Assembly (NCBI GenBank): GCA_945902775.1
Contig: CAMDMY010000002.1
Coordinates: 1-64,000, forward strand
Length of the DNA: 64,000 nucleotides
Direction: 5' to 3'
Source of the DNA: Chryseobacterium gleum
GTDB lineage: Bacteria > Bacteroidota > Bacteroidia > Flavobacteriales_D > Crocinitomicaceae
This document shows positions 8,050 to 17,451 of the stretch, one piece after another; positions within the stretch are counted from its first letter, which is position 1; each line of letters starts with the position of its first letter. The translations under genes were made by a program, and so were the position numbers. Below the pieces are notes generated by a model. That model did not search any database, was not told the DNA's origin, and saw only the letters and a program-made list of their open reading frames with translations.

Positions 8050-10436
8050 TCTGCTGTTTTGTTAGATTTATTTTCTTTTATTTTTTCAAAGTTGAATTTA
8101 AATTTCCAACTGATTGAGGGGATTAATGCAAAAACACTTGCTTGTTTTAACACAACTTTACTTCCTTTTTGTTCCGTAAATAAGAAATATGCATTTTGGC
8201 GATTGTAAACATTGTAAATAGATAACGATAATACCGTTTCTCCCCATGTTTTTTGTCGTGTTCGATTTGCTCCTATATCCATTCTGTGATAAGCAGGCAT
8301 TCTGTAGTTGTTAATGGATGAAAAATAATTAATAGTAGAATTATTAAAATAACCACTTGTTATGGGATTCGGAGCTAATTGATAGGTTTGAGTTGCCAAT
8401 GTAACGGCATTTCCTGTTCCGTAAACGAATACCATTCCAAAGTCCCACGTTTTGTTTGCTTTGTATGTAAGTACCACACTAATATCATTTCTACGATCAT
8501 AACGATAAGGAAATCTTTCACCAAAATTGATATTATCAAATTGTCTTTCTGTCCAACTTAATGTGTAACCAATCCATCCTGTTAATTTTCCTTGTCGTTT
8601 TTCTAGCAGTACTTCTCCACCATAAGCCCAACCTTGACCACTTTCAACTTTAGATTGCCAATCTGTATTTTGACTAAAAAAACTTGCTCCTTCTTTGTAT
8701 TGAATCAAGTGATCCATTTTTTTATAGTATCCTTCTACTACAAAATTGAATTGTTTTTTGATTTCTCTATTATATCCTATACTCACTTGATTAGCAGTTA
8801 CAGGTGCGATTCTCTCCGTTGCAGGAACCCATAAATCGGTAGGTAATCCAATCCCTGTATTCGAAAGTAAATGGAGAAATTGAGCTGTTCTAGAATAACC
8901 AAATTTTAAACTCGAATTTTCAGTAAGAATATAATTAGCTGATATTCTAGGTTGTAATTCGTTGTATGCTTTTTTACCAACGAAAAATGTGCTGTTGTGA
9001 ATACCGTAATTGATTTTTAGTTTGTTTGAAATTTTATGATCGTCTTCTATGTATGAAGATGTTTCGTGTGCAAATTGGTTTGCAGAACCTTCTTTTAGAC
9101 TATAACTTTCAGATTGATATTGTGAACTTGAGGTTGTTACACCTGGTCGAAATGTATGGTAAATATCACTGATTCCAAATTTGATTGTGTGATTTGGATT
9201 TGGTAAATACGTAAAGTCAGTTTTACCCGTCCAATCGTCTATACCAGAATAGTAGAGAAATGAATAACTTGAATTTGTTGAAACTCCATCAGAAATAGAT
9301 GTCGATTTTGAATCACTATAAATGTTAAACAAGTATTTAGAATACGTAAAGGTTGTATTTGTAAATAGTTTAGGTCTAATTTTATAATTCCATCTTATTG
9401 CTGCGATTGCATTTCCCCATTTAATTCCTGTTTCATCTTTAGTAGAATATGAATTGAAATTGTCGCCTCCTCCATAATTAGTCTTAAAAGCAGCTTTATC
9501 TTGGCCAAAATAACCACTTAAATACAAATGGTGTTTGTCGTTTATTTTATGGTTTATTTTAGCATTTAAATCATAAAAATAATATCCACCTTTTGCATCT
9601 TGTTTTTGAAACGGTTTTATTAATGCATCTAAATAGGTTCTTCTTCCGCTAATAATAAATGCAGTTTTACCTTTGTTTAAAGGACCTTCAACTAACAAAC
9701 GACTAGCAATAATTCCGATAGAACCTTCCACATTGAATTTTTGATTATTACCTTCTTTCATTCGCATATCCAATACAGAAGAAACTCTACCACCATAACG
9801 AGCCGGAAAACCACCTTTCGTTAATGTCGTTTGAGATAATGCATCTGAATTAAAAACAGAGAAAAATCCAAATAGGTGAGAAGCATTATAAACTGGTACA
9901 CCATCTAGTAAAATTAAATTTTGATCTGGACCACCACCTCTCACATAGATACCACTTGAACCTTCACCACCCGATTTAACACCAGGCATCAATTGCAGAA
10001 TTTTTAGAACGTCTTTTTCACCTAACAAAACCGGAAGTTTATCCACTTTTTCCATTGATAGTTCCATGGTACCTATATTTGTACTTTCAACACTTCTTCT
10101 AGATCCAGAAGTGGCGGTTACTACTACTTCGTTAAGCTCATTTATTTCACTGACAATGATATTGTGTTCATTCTTTTGAAGTGATGCTTCCAAGAAATAA
10201 GGATCGAATCCAAAATTTGTGATTCTTAGAACGGTAGGCTCATTTGGAATAGAAAGGCTGTAAAAGCCATATTCATTTGTTGTGGTTCCTACTTTATGAA
10301 CTGTGTCATAGATAGTTGCGCCGATTAATTTTTCTCCTGATTTTTTACTAGAAATATAGCCGTTTAACGTTCGACTGTTTTGAGATAAGGCAGAAAAACT
10401 AAGAAAAAGGAGGGCTAGATGAAAGAGTAATCGCAT
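8046..10436 (-). CDS. TonB-dependent outer membrane receptor with N-terminal carboxypeptidase-regulatory domain
   Basis: A 796-residue outer membrane protein. The signal peptide ends near LSFSALSQ; residues about 20-105 form a CarboxypepD_reg-like domain (GATIYDTVHKVGTTTNEYGFYSLSIP); the plug domain follows (VDKLPVLLGEKDVLKILQLMPGVKSGGEGSSGIYVRGGGPDQNLILLDGVPVYNASHLFGFF); the remainder is a 22-strand-type beta barrel rich in aromatic residues. It imports a ligand using TonB energy. It is translationally coupled to the DUF4249 lipoprotein. There is no adjacent regulator or enzyme to suggest the ligand. Confidence 0.93.
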   Translation of the reverse strand: MRLLFHLALLFLSFSALSQNSRTLNGYISSKKSGEKLIGATIYDTVHKVGTTTNEYGFYSLSIPNEPTVLRITNFGFDPYFLEASLQKNEHNIIVSEINELNEVVVTATSGSRRSVESTNIGTMELSMEKVDKLPVLLGEKDVLKILQLMPGVKSGGEGSSGIYVRGGGPDQNLILLDGVPVYNASHLFGFFSVFNSDALSQTTLTKGGFPARYGGRVSSVLDMRMKEGNNQKFNVEGSIGIIASRLLVEGPLNKGKTAFIISGRRTYLDALIKPFQKQDAKGGYYFYDLNAKINHKINDKHHLYLSGYFGQDKAAFKTNYGGGDNFNSYSTKDETGIKWGNAIAAIRWNYKIRPKLFTNTTFTYSKYLFNIYSDSKSTSISDGVSTNSSYSFLYYSGIDDWTGKTDFTYLPNPNHTIKFGISDIYHTFRPGVTTSSSQYQSESYSLKEGSANQFAHETSSYIEDDHKISNKLKINYGIHNSTFFVGKKAYNELQPRISANYILTENSSLKFGYSRTAQFLHLLSNTGIGLPTDLWVPATERIAPVTANQVSIGYNREIKKQFNFVVEGYYKKMDHLIQYKEGASFFSQNTDWQSKVESGQGWAYGGEVLLEKRQGKLTGWIGYTLSWTERQFDNINFGERFPYRYDRRNDISVVLTYKANKTWDFGMVFVYGTGNAVTLATQTYQLAPNPITSGYFNNSTINYFSSINNYRMPAYHRMDIGANRTRQKTWGETVLSLSIYNVYNRQNAYFLFTEQKGSKVVLKQASVFALIPSISWKFKFNFEKIKENKSNKTAE

Positions 10437-10457
10437 ATTTTATGTTTATTGTTGCTG

Positions 10458-10465
10458 CAAATTTA
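10458..10465 (-). promoter_or_regulatory. Candidate -7 promoter element TAAATTTG for the TonB receptor operon
   Basis: On the minus strand it matches TAnnTTTG, 21 nt upstream of the receptor ATG. No convincing -33 TTG was seen. Confidence 0.4.
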
Positions 10466-10596
10466 AAGTAAGTTTTGAGAATGAAACGTTTAAGAGGAAT
10501 TAATATTGTTAAGAATTTGTAAATGTTTTTTAAGTTTATTTTCTGTGAAAAATCTGAATTCTAGAGGTTAATTATCCTAGTTTCATTATTTCCTCC

Positions 10597-10604
10597 TAAC
10601 TTTG
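10597..10604 (+). promoter_or_regulatory. Candidate -7 promoter element TAACTTTG for the MBL hydrolase gene
   Basis: A match to TAnnTTTG 97 nt before the ATG, implying a leader of about 90 nt. The leader contains the repetitive AGTCTAATGTCTAATTTCTAA stretch. Confidence 0.4.
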
Positions 10605-10701
10605 CTATATAATAATCATTTGCAAAGATTATAGTTATTAGGATCTAGACTTAAGTCTAATGTCTAATTTCTAAAAATCGAATGTCTTAAATTTTAATAA
10701 A

Positions 10702-11358
10702 ATGGCTTTACATATAGAAGTTTTTCCTTTCAATCCTTTTCAAGAGAATTCTTACATCATTTCTGATGACAAGAAAAATTGTGTCATCATTGATCCAGGT
10801 TGTTATGAAAGGGAAGAAGAGGAAGCATTGTTGGCTTATATAAATGATAACGGTTTAAAACCTTTAGCGCTTTTAAATACGCATGCTCATATTGATCATG
10901 TACTTGGTAATAATTTCGTACTAGAGAATTTTAAAATTGATTATTACTTGCACAGCGAAGATTTGGTGACTTTAAATTCAGTACCTAATTATGCACATTT
11001 ATATGGTTTTCAAGGATATAAAGTTTCGCCACAACCTTCTCACATTTTAAAAGGTGGGGAAAAATTAGTTTTTGGTGACATTGAATTAGATGTGCTTTTT
11101 ACTCCTGGGCATGCTCCTGGTCACGTTGTTTTTTACAATGCAGAAAATAAGTTTGTTATAAATGGAGATGTTTTATTTAGAGGTAGTTACGGAAGAGTTG
11201 ATTTACCTGGAGGTAGTATGGAGATTCTAAAGAAAACGATTGCTGAAATTATGTTTCAATTACCAGATGATACTTTGGTAATGTGTGGTCACGGACCGAA
11301 TACAACAATTGGGGTTGAAAAACGTTCGAATCATATTTTGTTAGAGTTGGCTCGTTAA
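10702..11358 (+). CDS. MBL-fold metallo-hydrolase (glyoxalase II-like)
   Basis: A 218-residue cytoplasmic protein with the complete metal-binding set of the metallo-beta-lactamase fold: THAHIDH (HxHxDH, near residue 60), FTPGHAPGH, INGDVLFRGSYGRVDLPGG (bridging Asp), and CGHGP near 196. Members of this short family act as hydroxyacylglutathione hydrolase-like thioesterases or on related thiol adducts. The gene ends 3 nt before the start of the glycosyltransferase, so the two are probably co-transcribed. The exact substrate is not determinable. Confidence 0.88.
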   Translation: MALHIEVFPFNPFQENSYIISDDKKNCVIIDPGCYEREEEEALLAYINDNGLKPLALLNTHAHIDHVLGNNFVLENFKIDYYLHSEDLVTLNSVPNYAHLYGFQGYKVSPQPSHILKGGEKLVFGDIELDVLFTPGHAPGHVVFYNAENKFVINGDVLFRGSYGRVDLPGGSMEILKKTIAEIMFQLPDDTLVMCGHGPNTTIGVEKRSNHILLELAR

Positions 11359-11361
11359 TTT

Positions 11362-12483
11362 ATGAGAATTGCCATCAATACCCGTTTTTTGCTTTCATCG
11401 AAGATGGAGGGGTTTGGATGGTATACGTTTGAAGTAGTTAAGCGACTGGTTGAAAATCATCCAGAACACGAATTCATTTTTTTCTTCGATCGTCCGTTTG
11501 ATCAAAAGTTTATTTTTGGAAAAAATGTAACTCCAGTTGTTCTAAATCCACCGGCTCGACATCCTGTTTTATTTGTTTTGTGGTTTGAATTTGCAGTAAA
11601 ACGAGCTTTAAAAAAATACAAGGCAGATTTGTTCTTTTCTCCTGATGGTTATTTATCGTTAAGTTCATCTATTCCACAAATAGCAGTTATTCACGATATC
11701 AATTTCGAACATTTTCCAGAAGACATTCCTCTAACGGCTCGTAAATATTTACGCCATTTCTTTCCTAAATTTGCGAAAAAAGCGGCTAAAATTATTACTG
11801 TCTCCGAATATTCTAAACAAGATATTGTAAATACATATGCTATTTCACCTGATAAAATAAAAGTTGCTTGGAATGGGGCTTCGGATGTTTTTAAACCTTT
11901 ATCAGAAGATCAAAAGCAATCTATTCGCTTAAATTATACTTCAGGAAAACCTTATTTTTTATTTGTTGGAGCTTTGCATCCTCGTAAGAATGTAAAGCGT
12001 TTATTGGAAGCATATGCAATTTATCGTGCTACAGAAAATCCATTGTATGAAATGGTGATAGTAGGTGAATCGCTTTGGAAGAATTCTGGTTTTCAATTAG
12101 AACTATCTGAAAGTGTCAAAAATACAGTTCATTTTACAGGACATTTACCTTTAGAAGAATTAGCTGAAATTATGGGGGCTGCTTCTGTTTTTACTTATGT
12201 GCCTTATTTTGAGGGATTTGGTATTCCTTTGGTTGAAGCAATGAAATGTGGAACACCAATTCTTTCAGGTAATTTAACTTCTCTCCCAGAAGTTGCAGGA
12301 GATGCTGCTTTGTATTGCGACCCGATGAATGTCAACGATATTGCGAATAAATTGATTGAAATCGCTTCAAATGATGTTTTAAGAGTAAGTCTATCTCAAT
12401 TAGGACTAGAAAGAAGTCAATTATTTTCTTGGGATAAATCAGCAGAAATTGTTTGGAATGAAATCGTAAAGAACAAAGTATAA
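11362..12483 (+). CDS. Family 4 glycosyltransferase
   Basis: A 373-residue GT-B protein. The N-terminal Rossmann half starts MRIAINTRFLLSSKMEGFGWYTFEVVKRL; the donor-binding half contains FVGALHPRKNVKRLLEAY near residue 200 and the E-x7-E type motif EGFGIPLVEAMKCGTPILSGNLTSLPEVAGDAALYCDP near 283. It is predicted to transfer a sugar from a nucleotide sugar to a surface glycan precursor on the cytoplasmic face. It follows the MBL gene by 3 nt and converges with the EnvC-like gene only 10 nt away, with no hairpin between. Confidence 0.9.
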   Translation: MRIAINTRFLLSSKMEGFGWYTFEVVKRLVENHPEHEFIFFFDRPFDQKFIFGKNVTPVVLNPPARHPVLFVLWFEFAVKRALKKYKADLFFSPDGYLSLSSSIPQIAVIHDINFEHFPEDIPLTARKYLRHFFPKFAKKAAKIITVSEYSKQDIVNTYAISPDKIKVAWNGASDVFKPLSEDQKQSIRLNYTSGKPYFLFVGALHPRKNVKRLLEAYAIYRATENPLYEMVIVGESLWKNSGFQLELSESVKNTVHFTGHLPLEELAEIMGAASVFTYVPYFEGFGIPLVEAMKCGTPILSGNLTSLPEVAGDAALYCDPMNVNDIANKLIEIASNDVLRVSLSQLGLERSQLFSWDKSAEIVWNEIVKNKV

Positions 12484-12493
12484 ATTATATTAT

Positions 12494-13873
12494 TCAATGT
12501 GCCACCCAAAGAGCAGGGTTCACACATTGTACACTATTACCAACCACCTGATGAATTTCAAAATGAGCAACAGAAACAGAACTATTCGGCGAAATCATTA
12601 ATGACCCTATCGATTGTTTTGTAGATACTTTTGTTCCAGCAGTAACGTATGTGTTTTGTAAATTAGTGTATACTGTTCGATAGTTACCATGTTTAATAAT
12701 TACAACTTTACCTGCTCCAGGAATATTTAAAACACTTGTTACTTCTCCTTCAAATACAGAACGAACTTGAGCACTTTTTGGAGCACTGATATCGATTCCG
12801 CTATTGTTTGTATATACGTTATCCAAAGTTGGATGCGCATTTTTTCCAAATCCTTCAGTTATTGTACCTTTATTTACAGGCCAAGGTAAACTACCCTTAT
12901 TGTTTTCAAAGCTTTTTCCTAATGCTGCTGCTTCTTTTGTTTCGGAGAATACTTCTTCTTTTTTTTCAACCGTTTCTTCTTTCGCTGTTTCGGATTTAGG
13001 TTCAGTTTTGCTCTCTGTTTTTGTTTCCGTTTTAGATGCTATGTTTGCTTCTTTTTTAGCTGCTTTTTTCTTTGCTGCGGCTTCTTCTTTTATTCGTTTT
13101 GCTTCAGCAGCAGCTTTTCCAGCTTTTATATTCGCTTCTGCAATTTCTTTACGAATTGCTGCGTTAATTTTTTCCTTAAGTATTTCTTTTTTGTTTTCGT
13201 CTTCTCTTAATTGAACCATCAATTCGTTTTCTTTCGATTTAAACGATTGATACACTTTTTGTTGTTTTTCCTTATCTTTTAGAATAGATTCATTTTCTTT
13301 TTTCTTATCAGCAAGAATTAACAATTTTAATTGTCTTTCCTTTTCGATGGAAGATATTTCTTCTTTAATTAATCCTTGGTGTTGCTTTATGATAAGGAAT
13401 TGTTTCATTTGAATTCCAGCAATTTTCTCTAAATATTTATTTCTTTTTAGTGCTTGGTAATAATTGTCAGCAGCGAAAATATACATCATTTTACCGTACT
13501 TATTTCGATGCTTATACGAATACAAAAGCATTTTTTTGTATTGAATTTTTAAAGTTTTTAATTTAGACTGAAGTTGTTTTATTTGACTTCCTTTTTTATT
13601 TACCTGAACTTCAGCACCTTTTATTTGATTGTCAAAATTACTAAGTAATTGCTCTCTATATTTAATTTGATTTTCAATGATTTTTAACTCATTAAGAGAA
13701 GCTTCGGTATTTGATTTCGTTTTGTTTAATAACGATTTTGTACTCGAAATTTTACGTTCAAGTTTATCTTGCTCTCTTCTTAAACGTTCACTTGATGTCT
13801 GCCCTATTATGTTTTGACAAAATGTAATTGTCAAACCGAAAAGCAAGACAATTTTAATTATTACACTTCTCAT
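12494..13873 (-). CDS. EnvC-like murein hydrolase activator (coiled coil + degenerate LytM/M23)
   Basis: A 459-residue exported protein. The signal peptide is followed by a long coiled coil (about 25-250), a Lys/Ala/Glu-rich linker with KTETKTESKTEPKSE (about 245-320) and a C-terminal M23/LytM domain (about 340-459: GIDISAPKSAQVRSVFEGEV, VVIIKHGNYRTVYTNL, VAHFEIHQ). The usual zinc ligands look incomplete: HxGxD is replaced by NNSGID and HxHFE by SVAHFE. This matches EnvC-type activators that bind amidases and do not cut peptidoglycan themselves. It is the last gene of the dut operon and overlaps DUF4292 by 20 nt. Likely role: cell separation. Confidence 0.85.
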   Translation of the reverse strand: MRSVIIKIVLLFGLTITFCQNIIGQTSSERLRREQDKLERKISSTKSLLNKTKSNTEASLNELKIIENQIKYREQLLSNFDNQIKGAEVQVNKKGSQIKQLQSKLKTLKIQYKKMLLYSYKHRNKYGKMMYIFAADNYYQALKRNKYLEKIAGIQMKQFLIIKQHQGLIKEEISSIEKERQLKLLILADKKKENESILKDKEKQQKVYQSFKSKENELMVQLREDENKKEILKEKINAAIRKEIAEANIKAGKAAAEAKRIKEEAAAKKKAAKKEANIASKTETKTESKTEPKSETAKEETVEKKEEVFSETKEAAALGKSFENNKGSLPWPVNKGTITEGFGKNAHPTLDNVYTNNSGIDISAPKSAQVRSVFEGEVTSVLNIPGAGKVVIIKHGNYRTVYTNLQNTYVTAGTKVSTKQSIGSLMISPNSSVSVAHFEIHQVVGNSVQCVNPALWVAH

Positions 13874-14684
13874 AACCTTCTGGAATCACTAAAATTAAGG
13901 GTTGTTTTTGATTGACTTCTGATTTTTCATATGTCAAATCAACTGTTATATTATTTCTTGGTGTTTTAATTTTTATTTGTACAATTTTAGGCAATGTAAA
14001 TGTTTCAATCACTTCTCTTTCACTATAATCAACATTTATGGAAGTTGAATCTGAGGGACTTGAAATTTCCATTCGTTTCAGGTGATTCATTTCTTTATTA
14101 ATGAAGTATTTAATTACTAAATCTTCTTTTGCTTTCTTTTCAGTTCGTTTAATTTTATGTTTTCTATGAGAAGAAATAATATAATTATATGGCTCGTGAA
14201 TTTGAAAGTATTTCTGTTCGGAAACATAATCTAAAGGAAGGCCTAAAAATAATTCCTCTAAATTTTTATAATTAAAGTCAATCCCGAAATTATCTTTTAT
14301 ATAGCTTAAGTCTTTGTTAATGTAACATTTATCTTTTTTATTGACTACAGTTAAAGAATCTTTTGTAATGATTGAGTTCACAATCGGTAACTTCATGTAG
14401 GTAATTAACAGATTAATAGCACTGTCTTTTACCATTCTCAAAGATGTCTTTAAATTGATGCTACGATTTGTGTCGCTGTATTCAGTCGTAATTTTAGAAT
14501 AGAAAAAATCTGGTTTTCGAATAGCAATACTATCCAAAACATGAAGTAAATCGGCTGTTTTTCTCCGTTCTAATTTTTCTTCTTCCACTGCTACTTTAGT
14601 TGTTGCACATGAAAAGAGTATTAAACTCAAAAAGACACTATAAACAAGTCTAGTAAAGTGGTTCATAATATTCTTTTTTATCAA
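13854..14684 (-). CDS. DUF4292 lipoprotein
   Basis: A 276-residue protein with a lipoprotein signal ending LFSC (Cys26 from this start; the second Met, MNHFTRL, gives a shorter, equally usable signal and only 17 nt overlap with the upstream gene). The body (VLDSIAIRKPDFFYSKITTEYSDTNRSINLKTSLRMVKDSAINLLITYMKLPIVNSIITKDSLTVVNKKDKCY) has the LolB/LolA-like beta pattern of DUF4292. It sits between the TPR lipoprotein and the EnvC-like gene, its usual place in Bacteroidota. A role in outer membrane lipid or lipoprotein handling is plausible by fold but unproven. Confidence 0.85.
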   Translation of the reverse strand: MIKKNIMNHFTRLVYSVFLSLILFSCATTKVAVEEEKLERRKTADLLHVLDSIAIRKPDFFYSKITTEYSDTNRSINLKTSLRMVKDSAINLLITYMKLPIVNSIITKDSLTVVNKKDKCYINKDLSYIKDNFGIDFNYKNLEELFLGLPLDYVSEQKYFQIHEPYNYIISSHRKHKIKRTEKKAKEDLVIKYFINKEMNHLKRMEISSPSDSTSINVDYSEREVIETFTLPKIVQIKIKTPRNNITVDLTYEKSEVNQKQPLILVIPEGYEKCNN

Positions 14685-16392
14685 TTTTTTTATCTAAGTT
14701 CTTATTGGTCGAACCAAGTGTTTTGGCATTTTTCCAATATTCGATTGCTTTTTCGTTCTTTCCTTCTTTGAAAAGTACGTCACCCATATGTTCTACAATT
14801 ACTTTATCCGATGGACTTGCAGCAATCGCTTTTTCAAAATATTCTTTTGCTTTAGTAAAATCTCCTTTTTGGAATAAAACCCACCCATAAGTATCCATAA
14901 AGTGTGGTTGTCCAGGTGAAATAAGATTCGCTTTTTTAATTAATTCCTCTGCTCTATCAAGATCGATTTTTGATATTGCTAATCGATAGGCATAATTGTT
15001 CATATTTAATGTACTAGCAGGATCTAAAGTAAGCGCTAATTCATAATTGGTTTTGCCTTCGATGGTTCTTTTTAGTCCAAAGTAAGCTTCCCCCAACTGA
15101 CTAAAAATTTCAGCTTGTAATGGCTTATCATTTATTACAATATCTTTTCCCGCTTCTAAAGTTATTGCCGCTTCATCGTATTTTTTTATTTGATTAGCAG
15201 CAATTCCATTCAAAAGGTAAACTGAAGCAACCGAAGGAAACAGTTCTAAACACTCTTTACTATCAGTATACAATTCAGTGTATTTAAGAGCTTGGTATTC
15301 CATTATTAATACTTGATTCCAAATTGTAAATTTACTTTTATCAAATTCTAGTGCTTTTTTATAAGAAGCTAATGCTTTGTCATCTTTTTCAGCTTGTAGG
15401 TAATAATCTCCTTGAATCGAATGTGCTTTTGCATCGGTAGGATATTGTGTTACCATAATATCCACTAATTCAAACATTTCAGGAGTTACTTTCCCATTAC
15501 TTTCTTGTAAATCTATTAAGATTTTCATTTTAGAATCAATATCTACATCTGTACACATAAATCCTTTTGTCATTTCTTCTAACGATTCTTTTTTCTTCCC
15601 TTGTTGACGATAAACATCCGATAAACCTAAGTGAGCACGACCATTTTCGGGATCAGCTTTTGTTAGTTTTTCTAACATTTCAATCGCTTTCTTATCCTGT
15701 TTTGTCTGAAAATAATAATCGATTAATGTACCAATTAAACGAGGATCTTCCGGGAATTCTAATCGCGCTTTATTGATTTCTTCAATTCCTTTATCCGCTT
15801 GTTTATTTTGAACATATAGATTAAATTTTTGAAGAGTTAATTCAGGATTTAATCCTACTTGATCCTCTGTTTTAGCTAATGCTTTTATTGCTTCTGAAAT
15901 TTTACCTAGTTTCACCAGGCATTCTGCATAACCATATAACCATTCAACATTGCTTGGCTCAGTTTTGGTTAATTTTTCAAATCCTTTTAACGCTTCATTC
16001 ATTTTTCCTTGTTCGAAAAACATAAATGATAATTCTTGTGTGTACCAAATATTATTAGGATCAATTTTTGAAGCTTGTTGAATGCATTGAGCTGAACGTA
16101 CTAAATCATTTTTTTGAAGATATAATTGGGACAAAGCATAATAAACGGCGTCATCGTTTTGACGAACTGTTAAACAATAAGCGAAAGCCGCTAATGCATT
16201 GTCAGTTTCTCCTTTTTCTTTTAAACGTAATCCTTCGTGAAATTTCTCGATGTAAGGATAATTCAATTTTGAAACTGAAGGTTTATCTGAATTGACACTA
16301 TTTTTTTTTGTTGCGCAAGAAGAAATGACAAGAGAAATTATAATTCCAATTGCAAGATTTGTAAAGTGAAAATTTGATTTAAATTGCGCCAT
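14650..16392 (-). CDS. TPR-repeat lipoprotein
   Basis: A 580-residue protein with a lipoprotein signal ending VISSC (Cys26), followed by roughly twelve tetratricopeptide units (for example GETDNALAAFAYCLTVRQNDDAVYYALSQLYLQKNDLVRSAQCIQQASKIDPNN and KGDFTKAKEYFEKAIAASPSDKVIVEHMGDVLFKEGKNEKAIEYW). TPR proteins act as periplasmic scaffolds. It starts 5 nt after the nucleotidyltransferase stop and overlaps the DUF4292 gene by 35 nt, so it is clearly co-transcribed. A structural role in envelope assembly is inferred from context. Confidence 0.9.
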   Translation of the reverse strand: MAQFKSNFHFTNLAIGIIISLVISSCATKKNSVNSDKPSVSKLNYPYIEKFHEGLRLKEKGETDNALAAFAYCLTVRQNDDAVYYALSQLYLQKNDLVRSAQCIQQASKIDPNNIWYTQELSFMFFEQGKMNEALKGFEKLTKTEPSNVEWLYGYAECLVKLGKISEAIKALAKTEDQVGLNPELTLQKFNLYVQNKQADKGIEEINKARLEFPEDPRLIGTLIDYYFQTKQDKKAIEMLEKLTKADPENGRAHLGLSDVYRQQGKKKESLEEMTKGFMCTDVDIDSKMKILIDLQESNGKVTPEMFELVDIMVTQYPTDAKAHSIQGDYYLQAEKDDKALASYKKALEFDKSKFTIWNQVLIMEYQALKYTELYTDSKECLELFPSVASVYLLNGIAANQIKKYDEAAITLEAGKDIVINDKPLQAEIFSQLGEAYFGLKRTIEGKTNYELALTLDPASTLNMNNYAYRLAISKIDLDRAEELIKKANLISPGQPHFMDTYGWVLFQKGDFTKAKEYFEKAIAASPSDKVIVEHMGDVLFKEGKNEKAIEYWKNAKTLGSTNKNLDKKIDKKEYYEPLY

Positions 16393-16397
16393 TTAAC

Positions 16398-17405
16398 TTA
16401 AGCAATGATTGAATAATCACTCAAACTTAAATCACGTGCTAAACCTTTGTATTTTGCATTTGAACCTAACATCGAATCTTTCAAATTAGCATTCATTATA
16501 ATTGCATTATCTTGTAAAATACTATTGCTAATTATTGAATTCGTCACCATTGAACCTTTTCCAAGTGAAACGTGAGGACCAACTATTGAGTTTTCTAAAA
16601 TTACGTCTTTAGCAATGTAGCAAGGTGGAATAATAATTGAGTTAATCAATTTAGAATCAGGGTGAACCATCTCTAAACCTTTTGCTCTGTCAAATTCTAA
16701 TACACGTTGATTAGTATAAACAGTAACTTCTTTATTTCCACAATCTAACCATTCAGTAACTTCTCCTGGTTTGAATTTTTTTCCTGATTCAGTTAATCTT
16801 CTTAATGCATCTGGTAATTGATATTCACCACTTTTAATGATATTATTATCAATCAAATATTCACATTCTTTTCTTAAAGCTGCCCCGTCTTTGAAATAGT
16901 AAATTCCAATCATCGCTAAATCTGAAACAAAAGTTTCCGGTTTCTCTACGAAGTCAACGATATTTCCTCCTTCATCTAATTTGATAACACCAAAAGCACT
17001 TGGGTTGTCGATTTGCTTCACCCATAAAATTCCATCTGCATTTGGGTCAATTTTAAAATCTGCTTTGAACAAAGTATCTGCAAATGCAACAACAACTGGA
17101 CCGTCCATTACTTCTTTCGCACACAATACAGCGTGAGCAGTTCCTAATGCTTGTTCTTGATGAAAGATAGTTCCTTTTGCACCTAATTTTCTAGCTACTT
17201 CGATTAATTCAGCTTCAACCTCGTCACCAAAATCTCCAATTACAAACGCAATTTCTTCGATTTTTTCACTGCAAAGTGCTGCAATATCTTCTACCAAACG
17301 GTGAACAATTGGTTTTCCACCAACTGGTAACAATGGTTTTGGAGTTGTTAATGTATGAGGACGTAAACGACTACCTCTACCTGCCATTGGAACTATAATT
17401 TTCAT
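16398..17405 (-). CDS. Sugar-phosphate nucleotidyltransferase with left-handed beta-helix tail
   Basis: A 335-residue enzyme with the nucleotidyltransferase signature MKIIVPMAGRGSRLRPHTLTTPKPLLPVGGKPIVHRLVEDI at the N-terminus, FADTLF for metal binding, GILWVKQIDNPSAFGVIKLDEGGNIVDFVEKPE, and a C-terminal hexapeptide-repeat segment (about 245-320: IAKDVILENSIVGPHVSLGKGSMVTNSIISNSILQDNAII). It makes an NDP-sugar from a sugar 1-phosphate, probably for cell-surface glycan. It follows dut by 46 nt. The sugar and nucleotide cannot be fixed from sequence (glucose-1-phosphate thymidylyl or uridylyl type is likely). Confidence 0.88.
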   Translation of the reverse strand: MKIIVPMAGRGSRLRPHTLTTPKPLLPVGGKPIVHRLVEDIAALCSEKIEEIAFVIGDFGDEVEAELIEVARKLGAKGTIFHQEQALGTAHAVLCAKEVMDGPVVVAFADTLFKADFKIDPNADGILWVKQIDNPSAFGVIKLDEGGNIVDFVEKPETFVSDLAMIGIYYFKDGAALRKECEYLIDNNIIKSGEYQLPDALRRLTESGKKFKPGEVTEWLDCGNKEVTVYTNQRVLEFDRAKGLEMVHPDSKLINSIIIPPCYIAKDVILENSIVGPHVSLGKGSMVTNSIISNSILQDNAIIMNANLKDSMLGSNAKYKGLARDLSLSDYSIIA

Positions 17406-17451
17406 GTATTTATTGTTATGGATGCAACCTTAATTGCAAATGTGAATCAAT

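Noticed and set aside
12804-13214. 136-aa plus-strand ORF opposite the EnvC-like gene
   Set aside because: It is antisense to the Lys/Ala-rich linker, which naturally gives open Phe/Ala/Ser frames. No own signals.
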